DNA of 37,419 bases, taken from CAYYJM01 sp964471755. GTDB lineage: Bacteria; Planctomycetota; Planctomycetia; Gemmatales; Gemmataceae. Position 1 is the stretch's first letter. Every line of letters begins with the position of its first letter. The position numbers and the translations under genes were made by a program. Positions 14,792-24,247 of this stretch are shown piece by piece. The stretch is from assembly GCA_964471755.1 (NCBI GenBank), contig CAYYJM010000025.1, forward strand, positions 1 through 37,419, read 5' to 3'. Below the pieces are notes generated by a model. The model was given only the letters and a program-made list of their open reading frames with translations, was not told the DNA's origin and did not search any database.

Positions 14792-17344
14792 TTACTTCTT
14801 GAAGTATGCGATCGATCCCCTGGGCCCCTCGAAGAGGGACTTGTTCACCAGGATGACATCGCCAGGGAGGGTACTGCTGGTGGCGAAGTAACTCGCGCCC
14901 TCGGCCGCGCCGAGCATCAGGGTCAACGGCTTCTCCTGCCCCTCCAGCGTCAGTTGGATCGACAGACCGCCGAGCTTGACGTCGAGCTTCTGGTTACTGG
15001 TCGGCAGGCCGCCGTGCGAGACGAACCGGTCAGCCCGCAGGTTCGACAGGCCGTTGAGGAAGTTGTTCACCCGCGTGCTGTCCAGGACGAAAACCTCCTT
15101 CGGCGGTCCTTCCTTCACCTCCCAGGTGGTGCCTTCCTTGCGGACCAGGTGCAGCGTCAGCACGAAGCCGGCCGACTCGGACCAGCCTCGCAGCAGGACT
15201 TCCTTCACCTTCCCCGGATGGAACGCGAACACTGTCTTGTCGAGCAGCTGCCCCTGGACCAGATTGTTGAGCGTGGTGCGCGGGAACGCGAAGATCGTCT
15301 CGTCGTTGAACGCGCCGCCCAGTTTGGCGAACACGTCGCCGGCACCGGCATCCTTGCCGAAGTGGAACTCGTAGACGACCGGCTTACCGTCCTTTGTCAG
15401 GGTCACCGCGATCTTCTCGGCGGGCGGGTTCAGATTGTAATCGTTGGTCAGTTGGGTCGGGGTCGCCTTCTCGACGACGTACCGCGTCGCCGTCATCCGG
15501 TTGAGCCCACCGAGCAGGGCCGAGACCGCGTTGGCATCCGCCGTCCGCCCTTCCAGATCCTTGGGCAGGACGAATTTCCAGGGATCGCTGTCCTTCGTCC
15601 GGGCCACCTCGGTCGGCTTGCCGTCGTGCGTGAACTGCACCCGCGTCACGGTCGAGACGGCGTCCAGGGTGCCCGGTCGGAAGCCCGGCAGATGCAGGTC
15701 GAGGAAGGCCAGCGGCCCGGCACCGAGACGCTCGAAGAGAACGTCCTTGATCTCGAACACGGCCGGCGGCTCGTCGGCCAGCTCACGCTTGACGTAGACC
15801 GTCTTCTTCTCGAAGTTGCGTTTGCCGAAGGTCAGGCGGGCCGTCGGTTTGTCCGGGTTCTTCAGCGTCGGCTTCGCGTTCAGGTCGGGCTTCTTCGCCG
15901 GCTCGCCGTCCTTCTTCTCCGGCTCGGCTTCCTTCGCGATGCCGTTGACCCAGAACGAGGCGACGAGCGTCGGCTTATCCAGGCCCAGTTCCGCCTCGCG
16001 CGTCGGGCTCTCCTCGGGGAAGCCTTCGATCATGCCGCCCTGACTGAGAAGGGCCAGCAGGCCCTTGACGACGTCCTCGCGGGTGTTCGACGGAGTCGTC
16101 GCCGTGCCGCGATACAGTTGCCAGGGATGGTCCCGGTCCCGCCGGAAGAATTCCAGGGTCGAGTCGCCCTGCTTGATCGTGAAGGCGTCCGGCACGCGCT
16201 GCTCGCTGTCCAGCGTGAGCAGATGGCGATCCCGCACGGCGTCCGGCTTCTTGACCAGCTCCAGCAGCGCGTTGACCGGAGCGGCCGGCAGCATCACCGC
16301 GACGTTCTCGCCGTCGCGACGAGCGTAGTATTTCGGGGTCTTGTCGTCCGCCTTCTTGCCCACGGCGATGACCACGGTCTGCGGGCTCGACAGAGTGCTG
16401 GCCGTCGTCCCGGCCTCGCCTTCCTTCGGCAGCGTCGGATTGCGCTCCTCGGTGCGCGTGACCTTGATCGTGAGGAGGTCGCCTCCCGATTGCAGGCCAT
16501 ACTTCGACCAGTCGGTCACGCCGTCGGCGACGAAGTCGTTCTGCTTCCCCTCGGTGTAATCGACGCGCAGCTTGGTGATCTGATCGAGCAGAGCGGCCAC
16601 GTTGCTCGGCGGCTTGCCGGCCTCGACCGTGGCCAACGTTCCCAGGTTGTCGGCCGCGCCCTTGAACGGCTGCTGATACGCCCACTGGCCCTTCTCGCGG
16701 ACCAGTTCGATCGTCTTCTCCTTCGGTTTGCCATCGACCGTGTGCGTCAACTCGATGCTCTGGACGTGCGACGGCTCGGAGGCGAGTACGTCACGCTCCC
16801 GGAAGTAAACCTCCGGCTTGGTCAGCTTCTCCAGAGAGTCCTTGCGCACGGCCAGCACGTCGGGACGATCGGAGGACTGGACGTAGATCCAGGCATCCTT
16901 CGCGCCGCCGCCGCTGTCGCCGAGCTTCAGGGTGAGGGCCTTGCCATCGACCAGATCGAGCGTGACGGTCGCGGCCGGTGAGGCCAGGCCGTACTTGTCC
17001 GGGGCACCGAGGCGCACCTTCTCGCTGCGTTTGGCCGTCAGAATGTCCTCGATCATGTGCTTGACCAGGACGCGATCGGCCTCGACCGGGTTGGCCCCCT
17101 TGAGCCGCCAGCGGTTGTACTGGCCGTCGCGTTCCAGGGTGATCGTTTCCCGGCTGGGCCGCTGTCGCTCGATGACCACCCGGACGACCTTGTCGGCGTC
17201 GATGGGGTTCCGCTTGTCCTGGGCGCTGGGAAAGACGAAGTCGTCCAGATCGACCGGCAGCGGATCGAAGAACAGCGCCAGACCGAACACGGCCACGATC
17301 ACCAGCAGGATGCCGAACAGCACGTAGGTCGTCTTGAAGCTCAT
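14792..17344 (-). CDS. DUF4340 domain protein, membrane anchored
   Basis: An 850-residue protein with one N-terminal membrane segment (about residues 7-26, YVLFGILLVIVAVFGLALFF) and a long extracytoplasmic part. The region after the anchor matches DUF4340, with VVRVVIERQ, repeated beta units such as VEADRVLVKHMIEDIL, and the later copy TADANAVSALLGGLNRM. DUF4340 proteins typically follow a GldG-like gene in the same operon, exactly as here (51 bp downstream), and may act with that ABC complex at the envelope. The biochemical role is unknown. A lysine/glutamate/proline-rich stretch lies near the middle (EAEPEKKDGEPAKKP). Confidence 0.85.
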   Translation of the reverse strand: MSFKTTYVLFGILLVIVAVFGLALFFDPLPVDLDDFVFPSAQDKRNPIDADKVVRVVIERQRPSRETITLERDGQYNRWRLKGANPVEADRVLVKHMIEDILTAKRSEKVRLGAPDKYGLASPAATVTLDLVDGKALTLKLGDSGGGAKDAWIYVQSSDRPDVLAVRKDSLEKLTKPEVYFRERDVLASEPSHVQSIELTHTVDGKPKEKTIELVREKGQWAYQQPFKGAADNLGTLATVEAGKPPSNVAALLDQITKLRVDYTEGKQNDFVADGVTDWSKYGLQSGGDLLTIKVTRTEERNPTLPKEGEAGTTASTLSSPQTVVIAVGKKADDKTPKYYARRDGENVAVMLPAAPVNALLELVKKPDAVRDRHLLTLDSEQRVPDAFTIKQGDSTLEFFRRDRDHPWQLYRGTATTPSNTREDVVKGLLALLSQGGMIEGFPEESPTREAELGLDKPTLVASFWVNGIAKEAEPEKKDGEPAKKPDLNAKPTLKNPDKPTARLTFGKRNFEKKTVYVKRELADEPPAVFEIKDVLFERLGAGPLAFLDLHLPGFRPGTLDAVSTVTRVQFTHDGKPTEVARTKDSDPWKFVLPKDLEGRTADANAVSALLGGLNRMTATRYVVEKATPTQLTNDYNLNPPAEKIAVTLTKDGKPVVYEFHFGKDAGAGDVFAKLGGAFNDETIFAFPRTTLNNLVQGQLLDKTVFAFHPGKVKEVLLRGWSESAGFVLTLHLVRKEGTTWEVKEGPPKEVFVLDSTRVNNFLNGLSNLRADRFVSHGGLPTSNQKLDVKLGGLSIQLTLEGQEKPLTLMLGAAEGASYFATSSTLPGDVILVNKSLFEGPRGSIAYFKK

Positions 17345-17395
17345 GGTCGCCCCGCGTGGATTACCGCGTGCCCCTCGTTGGTTTCTTCCGCCGGC

Positions 17396-19493
17396 TCAGC
17401 GCCGGCGAACCACCCAGACCCCCAGGCCCAGAGCGATCGTCGCCAGGACGAGCAGGGCTCCGGGCAGCAGGGTCAGGTTCCAGAATTCGTTCGCACTGAC
17501 CTTGAGTTGGTAGGTCGGCCGTTCCCGGTCCTTGACCAGGTTCGTGGGAATGGGCCGCTCACGCAGCCAGTTGACGCAGCTGGCGAACAGATCGGCGTGC
17601 CGTTTGGTCCGCTCGACGCCGTAGTTCGAGAGCCAGGTGGCGTCACCGAAGACCAGCATCCGGGGCGAGGTCGAGAAGCCGTGCGCTCCCTGGCCGGCCT
17701 CGCGCTCGGTGACGGCCATCGCCACCGGCACGAACCCCACGCGGACCTTGTCGAACTCTTCCTGATGCGTCCGGAAGTATTCGGCGTCGGCCTCCGGGTT
17801 CACCTGGAGGCTGCTGGCTGGATAGATGGCCTGCTCGTACCAGGGGAACAGGAGCGGTTCCAGAACGTAGGAGGTGGGATTGTTCGGATTGGCCTCGGCA
17901 CGCTCCACCGCGCGGGCGTCCCACATGCGGAACGGCATCCGGTTATCCCGATCCCAGAAATCCTGGGCGATGGGGTTGCTACCGGCGGAGGCTCGCACCA
18001 GACCCGCACCCAGGGACTCGTAGCGTTCCGGCCCCACGCCGAGCAGGCGCGGGTCTTCCCGGTTCGGCCCGTACAGGGCCAGCAGACGCTTGTCTCCCAG
18101 ATGAATCCCGAAGCTCTGCACCAGCGTCTCGACTCCGGTCGGCCGGATCTGGTCGCCCTCGCGGATGACGTCGGCCAGGACGATCAGCTTGCCCTTCGTT
18201 TTCCGGCCCGTCCCCCTGGCGAAGGCGAGCAGGGCGTCGATCACCTTCTGCGGCAGGGGGTCCGTCACGCGGGGGATGACGACGAGGTTGGCCTCCTCCG
18301 GAACGACGGGGGTGTTGCCCTCCAGCTTTAGCGGCTGAACGTCGTAGCCGGCCTGGGGACTCTCCAGGATGGCGCGAACGGCACCAAGGCCGATGTCCGG
18401 TTTCTGACGCGACAGGTCGTCGTTCTGGCCCAGTTCGAGAGCCCCGTAGCCCTGCAAGAAGTGGATGCGTGGCTTGGTCTTGCCCTCCAGCAGGAAGCGC
18501 ATCGCGGTGAGCAGGGCGTTCTCGCCGACGAGGCTCCGGCGCGGCGCGCGGATCCATCCCGGCTCGGGGGTCCATCTCGTTCAGTTTGGTCGCCTCGACG
18601 AACTCATGCTGATCGCCGTAGACCAGCAGAACGCCCGTCGTCTCCAGGAGGTCGTACTTCTTCTTGAGGTCGGCGATGTCGCTCCGATTGCGGTGAACAT
18701 CGTACGACTTCCAGTGCAGGTTCGGGGCGTAGGCACCGGCCAGTTCCAGGAGGTGTTCCATCTTCTGGGCGGTCCCGGAGGCCGGCAGCATCAGGATGAC
18801 CTCGAGCGGCTCCCGGAGCGATCGCAGCGTGGCCCGCGTCGGCTCACCGAGCGTGTAGACGCCGCTGGAGGTGAAATCGATCGTCTGGCCCAGCACGTCA
18901 AAGGGCCGCAGACGAGCGAAGCTGAGGACGTTGACCAGGAGCAGGATGAGCAGCAGCAGGATACTGCTGAGGACGACGTTGTAGCCGTACAGCAGGCGGC
19001 GCATCAGGCCGCTGGTCCGCTCGGCCCCGCGCGCCAGATTCAGCGACAGGAACAGCAGCACCAGGCCGGAGATGAAGGCCAGGCCGGTCCAGATCAGGCC
19101 CCAGGGCTTTTCACGCCAGTCGCCCAGACCGCCAGCGAAGACGGCGTAGTATTCGGTCGTGAACGGCAGCGCCAGACCGAGCAAGGCAGTGGCCAGGCCG
19201 GCGATGGCTCCCCAGGTCATGACCTGGAGGCGGTACTCGCTCAGCGCGCCGTCATCGCCGCGATCCTGACCGATGACGACGAGCAGTCCGATGACCAGCG
19301 AGGCCAGCGACAGGGTCAGGGCCCAGTAGAAGATCGGCCGACCCAGTGCCACGCTTCCCTGAGAGTAGAGCAGGTAGATCAGGGCGATGGCGAAGACCAG
19401 AGCCACGGTCAGCAGAACGGGGCCGACACGGCGTCGCGCGCGGAGCAGCCACGGCGGGATGCTGTTCGGGGGCGTGGAGTTCGGACTCGACAT
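17396..19493 (-). pseudogene. GldG-like ABC auxiliary protein, frameshifted
   Basis: The N-terminal part (start 19493) has several membrane segments, then the GldG hallmark IDFTSSGVYTLGEPTRATL and a periplasmic region. After LNEMDPRAGMDPRA the frame is lost. Family sequence resumes in the +1 frame at RRSLVGENALLTAMRFLLEG and runs to a C-terminal membrane helix and the stop at 17396. The change must lie between about 18536 and 18600, in a GC-rich stretch with a run of five G. In a draft with N gaps a base-call error is more likely than a dead gene, because both halves keep normal family sequence. GldG-like proteins form the non-ABC-fold auxiliary part of Gld-type transporters. The ATG at 19493 has GGAG 8 bases upstream and is preferred to a TTG at 19517. 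Confidence 0.8.
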
Positions 19494-19530
19494 GGCAACC
19501 ACTCCTGCGCGGGACAAACCGTCTCGCGAC

Positions 19531-21132
19531 TCACTTCCACTTGCGTGCTTCCAGGATCTTGGTCGTCAGGAACAGGCAGAAGACGCTCAGCGACAGCGGG
19601 AAGATCAGGTCGCGAAGCGTCAGTTTGCCGTTGAGCGAGTCGATCCACAGGTTGATGTAGGACACGTGTTCCAGAACCAGGGTCCAGCCCGGCCCGACGG
19701 CCCGCTGTAGCAGGTACGTCAGCGTCAGGGTGAGCATGACCACGAAGGTCAGCACGCCGCTGGCGATCTGGTCGCGCGTCAGGCTCGAGAAGAGCAGACC
19801 GATGGCGATGAAGGCCGACCCGGTGACGACGATCACGACGCCGAAACTGAGCAGCGGCCGATAGTCGAAGTCGGAACCGCCCATCAGCCGCAGAGCGATC
19901 AGCAGACAGCCGAACGGCAGCCAGATCAGGACGTACATCATCAGGCCGGCCAGGAACTTGCTCAGGACGACGGCCGCCTCGCCGACCGGCGCGGTCAACA
20001 GCACCTCCAGGGTGCCGCTGCGCTGCTCCTCGCTGAGCAGCCGCATGGTCAACGCCGGGACGATGAAGACGTTGCAGAAGATGGCCGGCCAGTCGAGGAT
20101 GAACAGGACGACGATCGGCTCGTAGAGCGCCTCGCCTTCCTTGGCCACCAGGTACATGAGGGCGAACTTCTGGCTGAAGACGATCCAGTGAGCGACGGTG
20201 AAGGCCAGCAGGACGATGTAGAAGATCGGCGAGTAGAAGTACGCTCCCAGCTCGCGACGGACCAGCACGACGAGCAGATTCTCCGAGCAGAGCAGGACGC
20301 TGGCCAGCACGTAGAGCAGGCCGAAGAGAATCAGCAGGACGCCGTACGGAATGAAATACTCGGCGGCCGGCAACTCCTGGATGCGGTAGGCGTTCCAGAC
20401 GAAGACGGACAGGGAGCGGATGACGGCCACCAGGGTGACGGCCAGGCCGACCAGACCAGTGGTCCAGCCGGTGGTGTAGGCCAGATCGTCGCTGATGCCA
20501 CGACTACCGACGAAGGCGACGAGGTAGAACAGGCCGACCAGCGGCAGGACGACGCCGTAAGGGGCCAGCCAGGTGGTCTTGATCATGCCCATGCCGAAAC
20601 CGATGATCGCGGCCGCCGCCCCGACGCCGAGCAGGATCAGCGTGACCCGCTGGAAGACGTCGGACTGATTCTCATGACGGAGCGTGGCCAGGACGAACAG
20701 CACGGCCAGGAGCAGGCAGCCGACGCCGGGCGTGAACAGATCGCGAACCGCCTTCGCCTCGGCATCGACGAAGTAGTATTGCAGCCAGTTGCTCAGGCAG
20801 AGGACGCCGCCGGCGAGCATGAGCATCAGGCCGAAGCCCATGTACATGCGGCGAAACTGGATGTCGGCGTCGTAGGCGGCGTGAAAGAGCAGGCCGGCCA
20901 GGCCGAGCGCCAGGGCCAGGGCGACGTAGCCGGTGCCCAGCACCGAGCGCAGGCCGAACAGCTGCAACAGGAGAATGGTGCCGCCGAAGACGAGCAGGGC
21001 CGCGCCGAGCATGCCCAGGAAACGGGGCACGGTCGGTTCGTCCTGGGCCATGACGGACGGCGCGACCTCATCTCGCCCGGAGTGACGCTCCGGGGGATTC
21101 TCGCGCGGTTCGGTAATCACCTTGCTCGACAT
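19531..21132 (-). CDS. ABC-2 type transporter permease, GldF-like
   Basis: A 533-residue polytopic membrane protein. The N-terminal half has many hydrophobic helices not found in the minimal family. The C-terminal half, from about residue 280 (VRRELGAYFYSPIFYIVLLAF), is the GldF/NosY-like ABC-2 permease, including the coupling signature TMRLLSEEQRSGTLEVLLTAPV. It should form the membrane channel for the ATPase encoded 12 bp upstream and work with the GldG-like protein 37 bp downstream. In Bacteroidetes the homologues are tied to gliding, but in planctomycetes that role is not established. The substrate is unknown. Confidence 0.9.
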   Translation of the reverse strand: MSSKVITEPRENPPERHSGRDEVAPSVMAQDEPTVPRFLGMLGAALLVFGGTILLLQLFGLRSVLGTGYVALALALGLAGLLFHAAYDADIQFRRMYMGFGLMLMLAGGVLCLSNWLQYYFVDAEAKAVRDLFTPGVGCLLLAVLFVLATLRHENQSDVFQRVTLILLGVGAAAAIIGFGMGMIKTTWLAPYGVVLPLVGLFYLVAFVGSRGISDDLAYTTGWTTGLVGLAVTLVAVIRSLSVFVWNAYRIQELPAAEYFIPYGVLLILFGLLYVLASVLLCSENLLVVLVRRELGAYFYSPIFYIVLLAFTVAHWIVFSQKFALMYLVAKEGEALYEPIVVLFILDWPAIFCNVFIVPALTMRLLSEEQRSGTLEVLLTAPVGEAAVVLSKFLAGLMMYVLIWLPFGCLLIALRLMGGSDFDYRPLLSFGVVIVVTGSAFIAIGLLFSSLTRDQIASGVLTFVVMLTLTLTYLLQRAVGPGWTLVLEHVSYINLWIDSLNGKLTLRDLIFPLSLSVFCLFLTTKILEARKWK

Positions 21133-21144
21133 CGCCCTACCCCG

Positions 21145-22173
21145 TTATCGCGTCACGTGTTGGCTCGTCCCTTGCCCGGCCGCGTCAACATTTGCCGGCG
21201 TCTCGCCCGACTCGCGCGGACCGATCTTGTGCGTGGCCAGGTCGGCGTAGCTGTTGATCTCGTTCCAGCGATCTTGCAGACTACGTCGGCGCAGGTCGAG
21301 TCGACGAAGGGTCCAGCCTTGCTCGACCAGACGCGTGAAGAGCTTCTCACGCAGGTCGGCGGCCTGGGCCGTCCGCACGGTGTAGCTGTGCAGACCGTCG
21401 CCCAGGGGGTGCGAGACGACCGTCTCGACGCCGTCGGTGGCCTTCAGGACGCTCAGCACCTTGTCGAGTGGGCCGCGCACCTCGATCACGATGACGGCAT
21501 CGGTTTCCAGATCGACCATCTTCCTGGCCAGGGCGAGATTGCCTCGCCGCATGATCAGCACGCGCTGGACGGTACTTTCGACCTCGGCGAGCATGTGCGA
21601 GGAGAGCAGCACGGTCTGCTTGCCGCTCAGGTCGCGCAGCATGGCCAGGGTCTCGGCCTTCTGCTCGGGATCGAGGCCGTCGGTCGGCTCATCGAGGATC
21701 AGCAGGGGCGGATGGGCGACGAGGGCGTCGGCCAGGCCAACACGCTGGCGGTAGCCCTTGGAGAGAGTGCCGAGCAGGCGGCGGGAGACCTCACGGATGC
21801 GACACTTACCGAGAACCTCGGCGACGCGCACCGGCCGGGTCTTGCGATCGACCCCCTTGAGGCGGGCCCGGTAGTTGAGGTACTCCTCGACGCGCATCTC
21901 GTTGTAGAGGGGGATGCTTTCGGGCAGATAGCCGATGCACTCGCGGACCTTCATCGAGTCGTTCATGACATCGAAACCGGCCACGCGGGCGATGCCACGC
22001 GTGGCCGGCAGGTACGTCGTGAGCATGCGCATGATGGTCGTCTTGCCGGCACCGTTGTTGCCGAGCAGGCCGACAATCTCGCCCTTCTCGACGTCGAAGG
22101 TGACGTTATCGACGGCCCGCACAGGACCGAAGTACTTGGTCAGGTTCTGAACCTGGATCATCGGCGTGCCCAT
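21145..22173 (-). CDS. ABC transporter ATP-binding protein, GldA-like
   Basis: The 342-residue ATPase of the Gld-type transporter. It has Walker A GNNGAGKTT (residues 38-46), the GldA-like stretch GYLPESIPLYNEMRVEEYL, in which the usual Q-loop glutamine is replaced, the signature LSKGYRQRVGLADAL, Walker B LLILDEPTDGLDP, and the switch histidine in LLSSHMLAEVE. A C-terminal extension (about residues 230-342) is longer than in a minimal ATPase. It heads the run of five genes transcribed toward hisD. No strong ribosome site is visible before the ATG at 22173; the second ATG four codons later is possible. Confidence 0.92.
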   Translation of the reverse strand: MGTPMIQVQNLTKYFGPVRAVDNVTFDVEKGEIVGLLGNNGAGKTTIMRMLTTYLPATRGIARVAGFDVMNDSMKVRECIGYLPESIPLYNEMRVEEYLNYRARLKGVDRKTRPVRVAEVLGKCRIREVSRRLLGTLSKGYRQRVGLADALVAHPPLLILDEPTDGLDPEQKAETLAMLRDLSGKQTVLLSSHMLAEVESTVQRVLIMRRGNLALARKMVDLETDAVIVIEVRGPLDKVLSVLKATDGVETVVSHPLGDGLHSYTVRTAQAADLREKLFTRLVEQGWTLRRLDLRRRSLQDRWNEINSYADLATHKIGPRESGETPANVDAAGQGTSQHVTR

Positions 22174-22254
22174 CTCGTCGTTCCGGGACCCGCCCAGTTT
22201 TATAGGGGATCGGCCGGCCTGCGGCGAGGGGCGGCAAACGCTTCACCCCTCAGA

Positions 22255-22842
22255 TTATTTCACTACGCGGCGGTAATCCTGCTGGTTCGTGCCGTCGTAG
22301 ATCGTCGTGGGGTCGTTCGTGGCCAGGTACTTCGCCAGCCAGCCGGGAGGCGTGGGGTAGGAGCCGCCAGCGTCCTGGGCGATCTTCGCCGCCGCCATCG
22401 CCTTCTCGAAGGCCTGGCGGTTGCCGCCATCGACGACAAGTTTGTCGCCTTCGAGGGTGTACCGGAAGATGAAGTAGCGCTGGTCCGTTCCCTGGAGATA
22501 CCTGGCGAACGCACCCGACTGGCGGAAGTCGGCGAAACTCCCGGCCGCGGCCGGGTCGAGGTAGACGGTCATGTAGTGGTGTTTGCCGATCGTGGTGGAG
22601 GTGAACCAGAAGACGTTCTTCAGATCGTCGAGTTTGCCGTCGTGGACGGCGCGCATCAACCCCTTCGGGTTGCCCTCGACGGCCGGCATGTCCACGGTAT
22701 CGACATGGTTCTCCCGCGTCCACTGGCCGAGGAGACGCTTGTCCGGCTCGGCCTTCGCCGGGTCGGCGAGCGGCGCGGTGACCGGGACGCAGCCGATGCA
22801 CGCCGCGAGGAGGAGACAGACGCCCAGATTTCGAGGAGACAT
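22255..22842 (-). CDS. Lipoprotein of unknown function
   Basis: A 195-residue predicted lipoprotein. The start at 22842 has GGAGG 7 bases upstream, followed by a signal peptide and lipobox (LLLAAC, lipid-bearing Cys15). The mature protein contains RLLGQWTRENHVD, a pattern seen in lipocalin-like or DUF-type small secreted planctomycete proteins where it marks a beta barrel start. It also has YMTVYLDPAAAGSF and a C-terminal IYDGTNQQDYRRVVK. I do not recognise a specific family. Its upstream region is mobile-element debris (RAYT 3' end from about 22903), so its promoter must lie in or next to that. Confidence 0.75.
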   Translation of the reverse strand: MSPRNLGVCLLLAACIGCVPVTAPLADPAKAEPDKRLLGQWTRENHVDTVDMPAVEGNPKGLMRAVHDGKLDDLKNVFWFTSTTIGKHHYMTVYLDPAAAGSFADFRQSGAFARYLQGTDQRYFIFRYTLEGDKLVVDGGNRQAFEKAMAAAKIAQDAGGSYPTPPGWLAKYLATNDPTTIYDGTNQQDYRRVVK

Positions 22843-22902
22843 GGCGAACCTCCGAAAACGGGATGGATTGGCCCTCGAAAGGTTGTACCCGACGAGCGGG
22901 CT

Positions 22903-23016
22903 CGGGGATTCACGGCCTGGCGCGGGCAGGAGGGCTGGCAACGACACCCGGCCGAGCGACTGGGCCTGGAGAGTACCCTGCGAGCGCGAGGTCGGCCACG
23001 CAAGCCCGGCGATCAT
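22903..23016 (+). pseudogene. 3' remnant of a REP-associated tyrosine transposase
   Basis: Reads GQEGWQRHPAERLGLESTLR and then RARGRPRKPGDH, nearly identical to the C terminus of the complete transposase at 26126-26800. The rest of the gene is absent. An inserted T removes the stop codon (CATTTAA instead of CATTAA). The copy is followed at once by the same terminal REP sequence (AAAAGACTCCCGACCCC, 23020-23036). Confidence 0.8.
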
Positions 23017-23019
23017 TTA

Positions 23020-23043
23020 AAAAGACTCCCGACCCCTTTTCCG
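23020..23043. repeat. RAYT-type REP sequence, solo copy
   Basis: Contains AAAAGACTCCCGACCCCTTT, the same sequence as the downstream terminal repeat of the RAYT gene at 26800-26818. It ends about 5 bp before transposase homology of another family begins at 23048. Confidence 0.8.
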
Positions 23044-23047
23044 CCCT

Positions 23048-23425
23048 CTGAAATCAACGATCAAAATGGACATTTTGCGTGGCCAATCGGCGGCGGTGGT
23101 GCGTCTGGAAGTGTGGGCCCATCTGTTGGCGTACAATGTGATTCGGCGGGCGATGGTTCGGGCGGCCGATCGAGTGGGGAAGGATCCGATCCGCTTGAGT
23201 TTCGCCGGCGCGGTGCAGACCTTCATGGAGTACCTGCCTCACCTGCTGGACGCAAGAGATGCGGCGGAGTTCGGTCGGCTGTGGTCGGCGATGGAGATGG
23301 CGATCGGGAGGCACGCCGTTGGCAAACGGCCCGACCGGGTCGAACCTCGGGCAGTCAAACGCCGCCCGAAGGAGTACGCTCGGCTCATGAAACCCAGAGG
23401 CGAGGCGCGAAGTGATTTACTGTAA
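23048..23425 (+). pseudogene. IS4-type transposase, C-terminal remnant
   Basis: About 125 codons with the C-terminal hallmarks of IS4-type DDE transposases: LKSTIKMDILRG, WAHLLAYNVIRRAM, LSFAGAVQTF, and the tail PRAVKRRPKEYARLMKPRGE. The catalytic part (DDE residues upstream) is missing. Homology starts immediately after the REP copy at 23020-23043, so the 5' part was lost at that junction. The stop is intact at 23425. Not functional on its own. Confidence 0.85.
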
Positions 23426-23453
23426 ACGACTTGTGGCTATTGTCCATGCCATT

Positions 23454-23549
23454 CACTCCCGACCCCTTTTCTGCCCTAAGCCCGGCAATCATTAAAAAGA
23501 CTCCCGACCCCTTATCTGCCTCCTTATCTGCCTGACCCCTTATCTGCCT
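23454..23549. repeat. Cluster of RAYT REP sequences
   Basis: Holds ACTCCCGACCCCTTTT (23455-23470). A 40-bp block at 23478-23517 is identical to 26783-26822, covering the last codons of the RAYT gene plus the REP. Partial repeats of the CCTTATCTGCC end follow at 23521-23549. It lies between the IS4 remnant and the next transposase remnant. Confidence 0.85.
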
Positions 23550-23550
23550 C

Positions 23551-23763
23551 GAGGGGGCGTGCCGTCACTATGTCAAGGATCGGATGGAGCGTTCCGGGAT
23601 GCGTTGGAGTAAGGCGGGGGCGCAGGCGATGCTGGACGTGCGCAGCGAATACCTCAACGGCGACTGGGAGCGGTTCGGCCAGTTCCGCATCGCCCACGAG
23701 ACGGCGCGACTTTATCCCCATCGCGGCCTCCTTGAAGACATCCCGTGGACGCTGGCCACCTGA
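23551..23763 (+). pseudogene. ISKra4-type transposase, C-terminal remnant
   Basis: Seventy codons reading EGACRHYVKDRMERSGMRWS and then QAMLDVRSEYLNGDWERF, ending PHRGLLEDIPWTLAT with a TGA at 23761. These are typical C-terminal motifs of ISKra4-family transposases (HVVKDRMERSGMRW type). Everything upstream is missing, and homology begins directly at the end of the REP cluster. The reading is in a different frame from the apparent ATG at 23570. Confidence 0.8.
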
Positions 23764-24247
23764 GCGCTCTGCCAGTTACGCCCGCAGGAAATCGCGTCGG
23801 TCATGGCTCATGCTCTCGATTAGTGGGCCGCCTCCACGGCGATCTGGACGCCGGGACAGCATACCCTTCGGACTCGGCGAAGCGACGGGAAGTTCGGGAG
23901 CGGGGGACCTTCCGATACTGCTTTTCGGTGCATTGGGTGGGCACCAGGACGGCAGTGGCGATTCTGCCGGATCTGCTGATGACGCGGCTCGTGGCTCGCA
24001 TCAAGTTGCAGAGCCAGGACCGATACTTTCCGCCCTTGTACGCTGGGTCCGGCCACCGCAAGGGGCTTTCGCAGGTCGGCGTTTCTTGGTTGTCGTGCGA
24101 CATCCGCCCTTGTACGCTGGGTCCGGCCACCGCACGGGGCTTTCGCGGGCCGTTCACTCGCGGGGACACCGCAGGCGGGAAGGTAGTCCGGTGAGGCAAG
24201 GGCCGGCCATCTCGCCCTACTCAACACACTCCGAGGACATCGTCGCC
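23764..24247. other. Intergenic stretch without a convincing gene
   Basis: I see no gene with family-like sequence in these 484 bp. Open frames exist on both strands but read as low-complexity high-GC translation. The region contains the two-copy 43-bp direct repeat described separately and the probable promoter of the GTPase gene. Confidence 0.6.
24030..24146. repeat. 43-bp direct repeat, two copies 74 bp apart
   Basis: Copies at 24030-24072 and 24104-24146 start CCGCCCTTGTACGCTGGGTC and differ at one base (A at 24061, C at 24135). Unrelated spacer lies between. It carries no obvious coding sequence. It may be an extragenic repeat family or an operator pair for the GTPase gene 100 bp downstream. 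Confidence 0.8.

Noticed and set aside
18536..18600. Programmed frameshifting in the GldG-like gene
   Set aside because: No known slippery motif with a following pseudoknot or internal ribosome-like site is evident, and other errors in this draft make a base-call mistake simpler.
20188..23415. A 1075-residue plus-strand open frame
   Set aside because: It runs antisense through the ABC permease and ATPase and through transposase debris. Only its short RAYT-like tail is meaningful, and that is listed as a remnant.
23745..24194. Possible 149-residue gene between the ISKra4 remnant and the GTPase
   Set aside because: It spans both copies of the direct repeat, lacks a ribosome site and has no protein-like pattern.
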